Source: DASWHR01 sp035541035
GTDB taxonomy: Bacteria > Actinomycetota > AC-67
Direction of reading: 5' to 3'
Length of the DNA: 7,195 bases
NCBI GenBank assembly: GCA_035541035.1
Contig: DATLFO010000248.1
Coordinates: 1-7,195, forward strand
How positions within the stretch are numbered: position 1 is the first letter of the stretch; each line of letters begins with the position of its first letter. This document shows positions 1-5,174 of this stretch, one piece after another. A program made the translations under genes and the position numbers. Under the pieces are notes generated by a model. That model was not told the DNA's origin. It ran no database searches and saw only the letters and a program-made list of their open reading frames with translations.

Positions 1-69
1 CATCGTTGTCGGGCACTTCGTCGGACTGGACTCTCGGTGTCGCCGGTCCTAGCGTCGCCGCCACGTTGA

Positions 70-92
70 TGCGCAGCCGCGGGCGCTGCGCA
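70..92. repeat. Perfect 8-bp inverted repeat upstream of the first gene
   Basis: TGCGCAGC (70-77) is followed by a 7-base loop and its exact reverse complement GCTGCGCA (85-92). It ends 6 bases before the ribosome-binding site of the gene starting at 112, so it lies in the 5' leader or promoter region. No T-run follows it, so it does not look like an intrinsic terminator. An operator or a leader hairpin that affects translation are both possible. No convincing -35/-10 pair is visible in 1-111. Confidence 0.45.
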
Positions 93-98
93 GGCATG

Positions 99-103
99 GG
101 AGG
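99..103 (+). promoter_or_regulatory. Shine-Dalgarno site that fixes the first gene's start
   Basis: GGAGG at 99-103 lies 8 bases before the ATG at 112, a normal spacing. In-frame GTG (103) and ATG (106) codons overlap or crowd this site, so 112 is the better start. Confidence 0.6.
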
Positions 104-111
104 TGATGGGA

Positions 112-714
112 ATGGTTCGACGAGCCCTTCTCGCGGGCGCGCTTGCGCTCGCGCTGACTGTTTCCGGGCACGCTGCCGGAGCGCACGTGGTCGACCCGTG
201 CGCATCAACCACGTGCGTGTTCTGGCAAGACCATCAAGGGAACTGTCACAAGGCGCAGAAGGTCGAGATCAGCGACGGGACCAACGGTGGCGGCTACACC
301 AGGACGCACGCGATCACGCAGAAGGCATACAGCGGCCCACCCGGACCGAACGTGCAGTGCCACGTGTCGTGGTATCTGCTGGCCGGCAAGCACAAGTGGC
401 AGCACGTGGTCTGGAAGCAGGTCTACGTGCCTCGGTACGGCGAGTACGTGGACGCGGTCTGCTACGACTCGGGCTGGCGTACCAACACCGTCAACGACTG
501 GAAGGTCATCGAGACGCACGACTGGGGCAAGACGAACGGAGGCGCTCCATGCGGGCCGGGCAAGTACTTCCTTTCGTTCAAAGCCTCCATCTGGATCGAC
601 TGGATCAACCAAGGAAAGGGTGCTTGGACCGCCGACCAGTTCGTGATCTACGCGCCCGATCCGTACCCGGCCGCGAACGGCACGGTGCAGCACAACTATC
701 ACTCATGGAATTAG
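112..714 (+). CDS. Predicted secreted Trp/Tyr-rich protein of unknown function
   Basis: I do not recognise this 200-residue protein. Residues 1-24 form a classic Sec-type signal peptide: MVRR, then a hydrophobic Ala/Leu core, then a small-residue cleavage region AAGA before His25. The mature part has six cysteines (30, 35, 45, 83, 117, 147), an even number that could form three disulfides outside the cytoplasm. It also has eleven tryptophans and about as many tyrosines, with Gly/Asn turns between them, a composition common in beta-rich extracellular or surface-binding domains. No catalytic motif, membrane anchor, LPXTG or lipobox is visible. The start at 112 is chosen for its Shine-Dalgarno site and because the signal peptide then begins properly. 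The next gene follows 8 bases after the stop, with its ribosome-binding site overlapping this gene's stop codon, so the two are probably co-expressed. That it is secreted is well supported; any binding role is inference. Confidence 0.72.
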   Translation: MVRRALLAGALALALTVSGHAAGAHVVDPCASTTCVFWQDHQGNCHKAQKVEISDGTNGGGYTRTHAITQKAYSGPPGPNVQCHVSWYLLAGKHKWQHVVWKQVYVPRYGEYVDAVCYDSGWRTNTVNDWKVIETHDWGKTNGGAPCGPGKYFLSFKASIWIDWINQGKGAWTADQFVIYAPDPYPAANGTVQHNYHSWN

Positions 715-718
715 GAGG
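713..718 (+). promoter_or_regulatory. Shine-Dalgarno site overlapping a stop codon
   Basis: AGGAGG at 713-718 overlaps the TAG stop (712-714) of the upstream gene and lies 4 bases before the ATG at 723. This near-perfect site supports 723 as the start over an in-frame ATG at 705. It also suggests that ribosomes finishing the first gene feed the second. Confidence 0.65.
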
Positions 719-722
719 AGCC

Positions 723-1010
723 ATGAAGACGATTCGAATCGCGGCCACGGCCGTCGCGACGCTCCTGCTGATCGCGTTGATCGTCGGACAGCCGTCCGCC
801 GCGCCTCCCACGCGGCCGGTCTACGTCGGGGTGCAGCCGGGTGCCGTGCCCCCGGTCACGCATCGCGTGGACGGCACCGGGAGAATCGTTACCGACGCAT
901 CGGGGCAGCCCGCGGTGTTCCCGAACCCGGATCGGCGGCCGGTCACGGAGCTGCCGGTCATGGGCCCACCCGCCTACTGCCCGAAGAACGTGGACTGCCG
1001 GCCGCAGTAG
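723..1010 (+). CDS. Small predicted secreted proline-rich protein
   Basis: This 95-residue protein is not one I recognise. Residues 1-27 form a signal peptide or N-terminal membrane segment: MKTIR, a hydrophobic core (ATLLLIALIVG), then QPSAA as a plausible signal-peptidase site. The remaining roughly 68 residues are rich in Pro, Val and Gly, with little predicted order, and carry only two cysteines, at 86 and 92 in a CPKNVDC motif near the C-terminus that could form one small disulfide loop. ATG 723 has a strong Shine-Dalgarno site. An in-frame ATG at 705 would add MELGGA and overlap the upstream gene, so it is less likely. It probably belongs to the same transcript as the exported protein before it. 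Its TAG stop abuts the coaX stop on the other strand with no gap. The reading frame is supported by the signal peptide and ribosome-binding site, but function is unknown. Confidence 0.6.
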   Translation: MKTIRIAATAVATLLLIALIVGQPSAAPPTRPVYVGVQPGAVPPVTHRVDGTGRIVTDASGQPAVFPNPDRRPVTELPVMGPPAYCPKNVDCRPQ

Positions 1011-1790
1011 CTACTCGTGGGTGTGCGCGTTGCGATCGAAGACGATGCGCAGGCCGACGAGCGTGAGCCACGGCTCGTTCTTCACGGCGACGCGCATGTG
1101 CGGGGTGATGACGGCGGCGAGCCCACCGGTCGCGACGACGGTGGGGTCGCCGCCCATCTCTTCCTTCATGCGCTGCACGATCGCATCGACCTGACCGGCA
1201 AAGCCGTAGATGACACCGCTCCGGATCGCCTCGTCGGTGGACTTGCCCGCGACGTGCTTCGGCACGGTGAACTCGACGCGCTTGAGCTGCGCGCCGCGGG
1301 ACACCAGCGCGTTGGTCGAGATCTCGACGCCCGGCGCGATCGCGCCGCCGAGATACTCGCCTTTGGCGCTGACCGCGTCGACGGTGGTGGCGGTGCCGAA
1401 GTCGATGACGATGCAGGGGCCGCCGAACATCTCGTGTGCGGCGACGGCGTTGACGACACGGTCGGCGCCGACCTCTTTCGGATTGTCGGTCATGATCGCC
1501 AGGCCGGTCTTGATGCCGGGACCGACGACGACGGGCGGGAAGCGGAAGTAGCGTTCGGTCATCTCGCGCAGCGCCTGCGTCATGCGCGGCACCACGCTGG
1601 AGATCACGACACCGGTCACCTGCTTGGAAAACGACAGGCCCGCTTGGACCAGCAGCCCTTGGAAGATCAGCGCCAGCTCGTCGGGCGTGCGATCGGCTTG
1701 CGAGGAGATGCGCCAATGCTGCTCGAGCTGGTCGCGCTCGAACACCCCGATCACGGTTTGCGTGTTTCCGACGTCCACGGCCAGCAGCAT
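1011..1790 (-). CDS. coaX: Type III pantothenate kinase
   Basis: This 259-residue enzyme phosphorylates pantothenate to 4'-phosphopantothenate, the first committed step of CoA synthesis, in the cytoplasm. It has the type III (CoaX, ASKHA-fold) signatures in order: DVGNT at 6-10 (phosphate/ATP loop), PGIKTG at 91-96 (pantothenate-binding region), GADR at 108-111 with the presumed catalytic Asp110, DFGTATT at 130-136, a GG-x-x-x-PG stretch at 148-154, and TGG at 221-223. The length is normal for the family. The ATG at 1790 gives MLLAVDVGNT directly at the N-terminus, as family members have. AGGAG (minus strand of 1799-1803) lies 8 bases upstream and overlaps the nadC stop. It is the last gene of the pan/nad block, 11 bases after nadC. 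Type III kinases are typically insensitive to CoA feedback, which is family knowledge and is not shown here. Confidence 0.95.
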   Translation of the reverse strand: MLLAVDVGNTQTVIGVFERDQLEQHWRISSQADRTPDELALIFQGLLVQAGLSFSKQVTGVVISSVVPRMTQALREMTERYFRFPPVVVGPGIKTGLAIMTDNPKEVGADRVVNAVAAHEMFGGPCIVIDFGTATTVDAVSAKGEYLGGAIAPGVEISTNALVSRGAQLKRVEFTVPKHVAGKSTDEAIRSGVIYGFAGQVDAIVQRMKEEMGGDPTVVATGGLAAVITPHMRVAVKNEPWLTLVGLRIVFDRNAHTHE

Positions 1791-1801
1791 CTGCGTCTCT
1801 C

Positions 1802-2626
1802 CTACTCGGGGCGGACGTCCAGGGACAAGTCGATCGCCGGCGCGGAATGGGTGAGCGCGCCGACGCTGATCGCGTCCACGCCGGTCGCGGCGACGGCGGC
1901 GACGCTGTCGAAGGTGATGCCGCCGGAGGCTTCGACGAAGGCGGCACAGTCGATGATGCCGACGGCCTCGCGCAGCATGCCGGGGCTCATGTTGTCGAGC
2001 AGGATGGCCTCCGCGCCTTCGGCAAGAGCTTCGCGCACCTGCGCGATGGTGTCGCACTCGACCTGCACGACCATGCCGGCGGTGCGCGCGCGACGAATCG
2101 CCTCGGCAATCGAGCCCGCGACGGCGATGTGGTTGTCCTTGATCAGGATCGCGTCGAACAGGCCGAAGCGATGGTTCACGCCGCCGCCCGCGGCGACGGC
2201 GGCTTTCTCCAGAACGCGGAGGCCGGGCGTGGTCTTGCGGGTGTCGCGAATCTGCACGCCGGGAGCCGCGTCCACAAAACGGCGCGCGAGGGTCGCGACG
2301 CCCGACAGGCGCTGAAGAAAGTTGAGCGCGACACGCTCGCCCGTCAGGATCGAACGCAGCGAGCCGATCACCAGCGGCACGCGATCGCCTTCCTTCAGCC
2401 GGTCGCCGTCGGCGAGGTCGCCGGGAAAGTCGCAGCCGCCGATCTGCCGGAAGGTTTCGCGCGCGGCATCCACACCGGCGACCACACAATCCTGCCGCGC
2501 CTCGACGATGCCCATGCCGGCCCCGGCCGGATCGACGATCGAGTTCGTGGTGACGTCGCCGCTGCCGATGTCTTCGGCCAGTGCGCACCGAACCGCCTCT
2601 TCGACGGCGCCAGGATCGGGCTTCAT
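1802..2626 (-). CDS. nadC: Nicotinate-nucleotide pyrophosphorylase (carboxylating)
   Basis: This 274-residue quinolinate phosphoribosyltransferase converts quinolinate and PRPP to nicotinate mononucleotide, CO2 and pyrophosphate in de novo NAD synthesis. Visible motifs are EDIGSGDVTT (18-27), ERVALNFLQRLSG (97-109), DTRKTTPGLR (128-137, substrate-binding Arg/Lys), NHR (151-153), KDNH (163-166), Glu190, LLDNMSP (209-215), ASGGI (233-237) and SVGALTHSA (254-262). Length and order match the type II PRTase family. The ATG at 2626 lies 5 bases after the panD stop. No strong Shine-Dalgarno site precedes it, so translation may depend on coupling to panD. nadA and nadB, which make quinolinate, are not in the window and must be elsewhere or replaced. 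It is placed with pan genes and coaX, an arrangement known from some Actinobacteria, where nadB often accompanies it. Confidence 0.97.
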   Translation of the reverse strand: MKPDPGAVEEAVRCALAEDIGSGDVTTNSIVDPAGAGMGIVEARQDCVVAGVDAARETFRQIGGCDFPGDLADGDRLKEGDRVPLVIGSLRSILTGERVALNFLQRLSGVATLARRFVDAAPGVQIRDTRKTTPGLRVLEKAAVAAGGGVNHRFGLFDAILIKDNHIAVAGSIAEAIRRARTAGMVVQVECDTIAQVREALAEGAEAILLDNMSPGMLREAVGIIDCAAFVEASGGITFDSVAAVAATGVDAISVGALTHSAPAIDLSLDVRPE

Positions 2627-2631
2627 CGCAG

Positions 2632-3036
2632 CTACGCCAGGTCGAACGCCGACACGTCGATGCCGAGCTCGGTGACGGATGTGCCCATATGGGTGATGCG
2701 GTTGGCCTCGTCGACGAAGACCACGGTTGGCTTCATGTTGCGCGCCTCGGCGTCGGCGAGCATCGCGTAGCTCATGATGATGACCTTGTCGCCGGGCGTG
2801 ACCAGCCGTGCGGCTGCGCCGTTCAAGCAGATGACGCCGCTCCCGGCCGGGCCGGGGATCACGTACGTCTCGAGCCGCGCGCCGTTGTCGACGTCCACGA
2901 CCTGGACGCGCTCGTATTCGAGCATGTCGGCGGCTTTCATCAGGTCCTCGTCCACCGTGATCGAGCCGACGTAGTTGACGTTGGCCTCGGTGACGGTGGC
3001 CCGGTGGATCTTGGACTTCAGCATCGTTCGGAACAT
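2632..3036 (-). CDS. panD: Aspartate 1-decarboxylase precursor
   Basis: This 134-residue pyruvoyl-dependent enzyme decarboxylates L-aspartate to beta-alanine for pantothenate. The self-cleavage site Gly24-Ser25 (NYVGS) is exactly where the family has it, so the proenzyme should split into a beta chain of 24 residues and an alpha chain beginning with the pyruvoyl group made from Ser25. Other expected residues are Lys9, His11, Tyr22, Arg54, Thr57, Tyr58 and Asn72 (in LNGAAA). The overall wording is closer to what I remember of Firmicutes PanD than of E. coli PanD. The start at 3036 (MFRTML) is favoured by GGAGG on the minus strand of 3045-3049, 8 bases upstream and inside the end of panC. It follows panC by 4 bases. 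Some bacteria need a PanM/PanZ factor for cleavage; none is seen here. Confidence 0.97.
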   Translation of the reverse strand: MFRTMLKSKIHRATVTEANVNYVGSITVDEDLMKAADMLEYERVQVVDVDNGARLETYVIPGPAGSGVICLNGAAARLVTPGDKVIIMSYAMLADAEARNMKPTVVFVDEANRITHMGTSVTELGIDVSAFDLA

Positions 3037-3040
3037 GCCC

Positions 3041-3910
3041 TCACCCTCCGCTCGGCGCCGCCGGAGCGGTCGCCGTCGTGTTGTCGATCAGTCGTGCGTT
3101 GCCGATCCGTGCGGCCGCGGCGAGCAGCACCCGGCCGGTGATCTCGCTTACGTCTTCGAGCGTGTGGGGATTCACACATGCCGCGTAGTCCAGCGTCGCG
3201 AGCGGCTCGGACGATATGCGCTCGGCGATGAGCCGGGCAACTTTGGCGCCGTCGCGCTCGCCCTGCCTCTCGATCGCGTCGCGGGCCTCGAAGAGCGCGC
3301 GCGACAGCACGGCGGCCGCCGTTCGCTCGTCTTCCTTCAGGTACGTGTTGCGGCTGGACATCGCCAGACCGTCGGGCTCGCGCACGGTCGCGCAGCCGAC
3401 GATCTCGACGGGAAAGTCGAGGGTGTCGGCGAGACGGCGGATCACGACCAGCTGCTGCGCGTCCTTTTCACCGAAGTAGGCGCGGCACGGGCCGGCGATA
3501 TTGAACAGCTTGGCGACGACGGTGGCGACGCCGTCGAAGTGGCCGGGCCGGCTGGCGCCGCACAGCACGTCGCCGATCGGGCCGACGGTGATGCGGAGCG
3601 TCGAGTCTTTACCGTACATCTCGTCGACGGTCGGGTGCAGCACGTAGTCGGCGCCTTCGGCCTTGCAGACCGCAAGGTCGCGATCCAGGTCGCGCGGATA
3701 CGCGCCCAGGTCTTCGTTCGCACCGAACTGCAGCGGGTTGACGAAGATGCTCACGACGACGACGTCGCATTCGGCGCGCGCGGCGCGGATCAGGCCGGCG
3801 TGGCCTTCGTGCAGATAGCCCATCGTAGGCACGAAGCCGACGCGTTTGCCGTTTCGCCGGTCGGCGTCCAGCAGCGCGCGCAACGCGGCCTTGGTCTCGA
3901 CGAGCCTCAT
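3041..3910 (-). CDS. panC: Pantoate--beta-alanine ligase (pantothenate synthetase)
   Basis: This 289-residue enzyme joins pantoate and beta-alanine using ATP, through a pantoyl-adenylate, to give pantothenate. Motifs in order are PTMGYLHEGH (28-37, containing the HxGH nucleotidyl-transfer signature), FVNPLQF (56-62), RPGHFDGV (121-128), FGEKDAQQ (146-153) and MSSRN (184-188, the KMSKS-like loop), with an ARIGNARLIDN end typical of the C-terminal lobe. The length is normal. The ATG at 3910 shares ATGA with the stop of the DUF2520 gene (4-base overlap), implying translational coupling. Only a weak AAGG-type site precedes it. panD follows 4 bases later, so the beta-alanine-making and beta-alanine-using enzymes are made together. 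A short Ala/Thr/Pro tail (about 278-289) runs past the family core. Confidence 0.97.
   Translation of the reverse strand: MRLVETKAALRALLDADRRNGKRVGFVPTMGYLHEGHAGLIRAARAECDVVVVSIFVNPLQFGANEDLGAYPRDLDRDLAVCKAEGADYVLHPTVDEMYGKDSTLRITVGPIGDVLCGASRPGHFDGVATVVAKLFNIAGPCRAYFGEKDAQQLVVIRRLADTLDFPVEIVGCATVREPDGLAMSSRNTYLKEDERTAAAVLSRALFEARDAIERQGERDGAKVARLIAERISSEPLATLDYAACVNPHTLEDVSEITGRVLLAAAARIGNARLIDNTTATAPAAPSGG
3045..3049 (-). promoter_or_regulatory. panD Shine-Dalgarno site inside the end of panC
   Basis: CCTCC on the plus strand reads GGAGG on the minus strand, 8 bases before the panD ATG (3036) and within the last codons of panC. It supports the longer panD start over an in-frame Met four residues later. 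Confidence 0.6.
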
Positions 3911-4794
3911 CGCAGCGCCTTCGCTTCCCGCAGCGCGGCCTCGACGGCTGCGGCCTTGTGGGGGTCGAGCCGGCCGCTTTGGACCGCGCGGTCCAGCGTG
4001 CGCCGCACATTGGCGACGTAGGAGTCGAGCAGATGCGGCGGCAGCGCGCCGATGTGGGCGCGGACCGTGCCGGCATCGCCGCGTACGACGGGGCCGGTCA
4101 GTGCGGCGTCGGCGCCCATCGCGATGATGTTGTCGACGGTGCCGCGCAGCAGCGGTGCCAGCACGCCGGCGTCCGGCAGCAGATCGGCGGCGTCGCCGGC
4201 GAGCGTGACCGCGAAGTTGGATGCCATGCATAGCGCCGCGTGGTAGAGCGTGCGGCGGTCCTCGGAAACGTCGATCGCGATGCCGCTCAGGTCCGCGACG
4301 ATCGCGTGGGCATGATCTTTGACCGCATCGGATGCGGTGACTCCGAAGAAGACGCCGGTCAGATCGGTGTCGTGGCGCGGGATGGCCTGCGCCGGATGGA
4401 TCGCGGCGATCCGCTCGCCGCACGGCGCCAGCACGTCGAGGCCGTGGATGCCGCTGGTGTGGATGACAGTTGCGTGCGGCCGCAGGCCGCGCGCAACGTC
4501 GGTGGCGACGGCCGAAAGCGCATCGTCGGGGACGGCGATCACGATCAGGTCGGCGGCCAGGGCCGCGTCGTGCGGGTCGGTGACCGGCACATTGCCCAGG
4601 TGGTCACGCACGCGGGTTGCGGACGCGGGCGCGGCGGTCGAAGCGGCGACGATGCGGTGGCCGGCGCGAGCCAGGGCGCGGCCCATCGAGCAGCCGACAC
4701 GGCCGGCGCCGACGATCGCGACCTCGGTGAGGCCGGGCGCCTGAGAAGAAGAAACCCCTCCGTCGTTTCGGGAGGGGCGAGCAAACTCGGTCAC
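3907..4794 (-). CDS. Rossmann-like DUF2520 protein, possible pantoate-pathway dehydrogenase
   Basis: This 295-residue cytoplasmic protein has an N-terminal NAD(P)-binding domain with GAGRVG at 29-34, then conserved blocks I associate with the Rossmann-like/DUF2520 family: HTSG (112-115), HP (133-134), YHAA (184-187), ASN (191-193) and LTGPVVRGD (232-240). The overall plan resembles 6-phosphogluconate-dehydrogenase-like reductases: a nucleotide domain followed by a helical domain. The family's reaction is not settled. It recurs next to panC, and no panE is visible here, so ketopantoate reduction is a reasonable inference but unproven. The GTG start at 4794 is backed by GGAGG 6 bases upstream, an upstream in-frame TGA at 4819-4821, and the absence of another start before the glycine loop. 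About 24 extra residues precede the Rossmann strand, and their codons hold a terminator-like hairpin. The gene overlaps panC by 4 bases and heads the pan block. Confidence 0.85.
   Translation of the reverse strand: MTEFARPSRNDGGVSSSQAPGLTEVAIVGAGRVGCSMGRALARAGHRIVAASTAAPASATRVRDHLGNVPVTDPHDAALAADLIVIAVPDDALSAVATDVARGLRPHATVIHTSGIHGLDVLAPCGERIAAIHPAQAIPRHDTDLTGVFFGVTASDAVKDHAHAIVADLSGIAIDVSEDRRTLYHAALCMASNFAVTLAGDAADLLPDAGVLAPLLRGTVDNIIAMGADAALTGPVVRGDAGTVRAHIGALPPHLLDSYVANVRRTLDRAVQSGRLDPHKAAAVEAALREAKALR
4744..4777 (-). terminator. Terminator-like hairpin within the start of the DUF2520 gene
   Basis: On the minus strand CCCCTCC (4777-4771), a 9-base loop and GGAGGGG (4761-4755) form a perfect 7-bp GC-rich stem, followed at once by TTTCTTCTTCT (4754-4744), eight T in eleven bases. 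This has the form of an intrinsic terminator for leftward transcription. It covers codons 6 to 17 of the gene. It could stop read-through from the fol block or act as an attenuator when translation of the gene is poor. It may also be chance from Pro/Gly/Ser codons. Confidence 0.4.
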
Positions 4795-4800
4795 TTTTTC

Positions 4801-4805
4801 CCTCC
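4801..4805 (-). promoter_or_regulatory. Shine-Dalgarno site for the GTG start of the DUF2520 gene
   Basis: CCTCC on the plus strand reads GGAGG on the minus strand, separated by six bases (GAAAAA) from GTG at 4794. It decides the non-ATG start and means that the hairpin at 4755-4777 is translated. Confidence 0.65.
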
Positions 4806-4845
4806 GTTCCGGTCCTCGTCATCGAGGTACCGTTCGGCATCGTTC

Positions 4846-4851
4846 ACTATA
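4846..4851 (-). promoter_or_regulatory. Candidate -10 box for the pan/nad/coaX block
   Basis: The minus strand reads TATAGT, one mismatch from the sigma-70 -10 consensus, in otherwise very GC-rich DNA. Transcription would start near 4839 and give a leader of about 45 bases ahead of GTG 4794. No good -35 hexamer is seen at 16-18 bp spacing. A perfect 10-bp palindrome, GCGGGCCCGC (4858-4867), sits between the -35 and -10 positions and could be an operator. The leader could also fold a small bulged hairpin at 4811-4831. Confidence 0.35.
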
Positions 4852-4921
4852 GCGCAAGCGGGCCCGCCAGACATCCCGATCGCGCGCGCCGCAGGGCAGG
4901 GGGGAAGGGTTCGAACACCCT

Positions 4922-4938
4922 GTGCAACCAAGTTGCAC
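4922..4938. promoter_or_regulatory. Operator-like palindrome, left copy
   Basis: GTGCAAC, a 3-base spacer (CAA) and GTTGCAC form a perfect 7-bp dyad, of the size bound by dimeric helix-turn-helix regulators. It lies about 70-85 bases upstream of the candidate -10 box. I cannot name a regulator from the sequence. Confidence 0.4.
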
Positions 4939-5026
4939 CGGCACTGCGGCGGGTGGGCGGCGCGGGGGCGGCTGCGGCGGCCCGGCGACGGGACCGGCCG
5001 AGCGGCACGACGCGGTCGATCACGCC

Positions 5027-5041
5027 TGCAACTTAGTTGCA
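5027..5041. promoter_or_regulatory. Operator-like palindrome, right copy
   Basis: TGCAAC, TTA and GTTGCA form a 6-bp dyad nearly identical to the left copy. The centres are 104 bp apart, close to ten turns of B-DNA, so two bound dimers would face the same side of the helix. Confidence 0.4.
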
Positions 5042-5174
5042 CAGGGTCCGGGGGAAACCCTGGTGTCCTGGCGAGGTGATGTCGAGCGAGCGGGCGACGA
5101 GACGCGGTCCCTGGTCGCTCGGGCCAGGACGAAGCCGCGTTCTGCCAACGGTTCGGTTTCGCGACGCGGCCAGT

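Larger units (their letters stand above)
4917..5047. repeat. Long inverted repeat with 21-bp arms
   Basis: The arms at 4917-4937 and 5027-5047 are reverse complements at 20 of 21 positions, enclosing 89 bases. The single mismatch (C4929 against A5035) becomes a G-U wobble if the minus strand is transcribed, so all 21 pairs could form in RNA running in the operon direction. Each arm starts from its outer side with ACCCTGTGCAAC and contains a smaller palindrome. It could be an RNA structure at the fol/pan boundary, a paired protein-binding site, or the remains of a small element. Confidence 0.6.
4852..5174. other. Gene-free region between the folate and pantothenate blocks
   Basis: No reading frame here has codon character or a recognisable product. 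Actinobacterial relatives of this cluster often carry a small membrane-protein gene (DUF3180) near this point; none is visible here. The region contains the large inverted repeat described separately and a very G/C-rich core (4939-5026) between its arms. G-runs at 4894-4909 and 4951-4968 are on the plus strand. A further ACCCTG at 5057-5062 can pair with the right arm. Confidence 0.6.

Noticed and set aside
1..3. Minus-strand ATG at the left edge as the start of a leftward gene
   Set aside because: Only the start codon would be in the window and no ribosome-binding site precedes it.
6..34. Promoter for the first gene from TTGTCG at 6-11
   Set aside because: The -10 position at normal spacing (29-34) has little match to consensus.
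2975..4021. Long open frames on the plus strand opposite panC/panD and similarly opposite coaX, nadC, DUF2520 and folP (for example 1017-2315, 1847-2770, 4240-5079, 6045-7037)
   Set aside because: These are expected shadows in GC-rich coding DNA. Their translations are low-complexity, have no recognisable motifs, and lie exactly over well-supported minus-strand enzymes.
4905..4930. tRNA-like 3' end: GGTTCGAAC followed by CCCT and a CCA
   Set aside because: With the TTCGAAC loop in place the T-stem fails to pair (G-A next to the loop, A-C further out) and the CCA is out of register. No acceptor, D or anticodon arms are found upstream.
4951..4992. Possible G-quadruplex on the plus strand
   Set aside because: The runs of three or more G are separated by loops of about 1, 6 and 21 bases, beyond the usual limits.
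4900..5056. GGGGGAA on both sides of the inverted repeat (4900-4906 and 5050-5056), as a target-site duplication of a MITE
   Set aside because: The copies lie at unequal distances from the arms (10 and 2 bases) and are simple G-rich sequence, so they do not fit a real duplication. No transposase is present.
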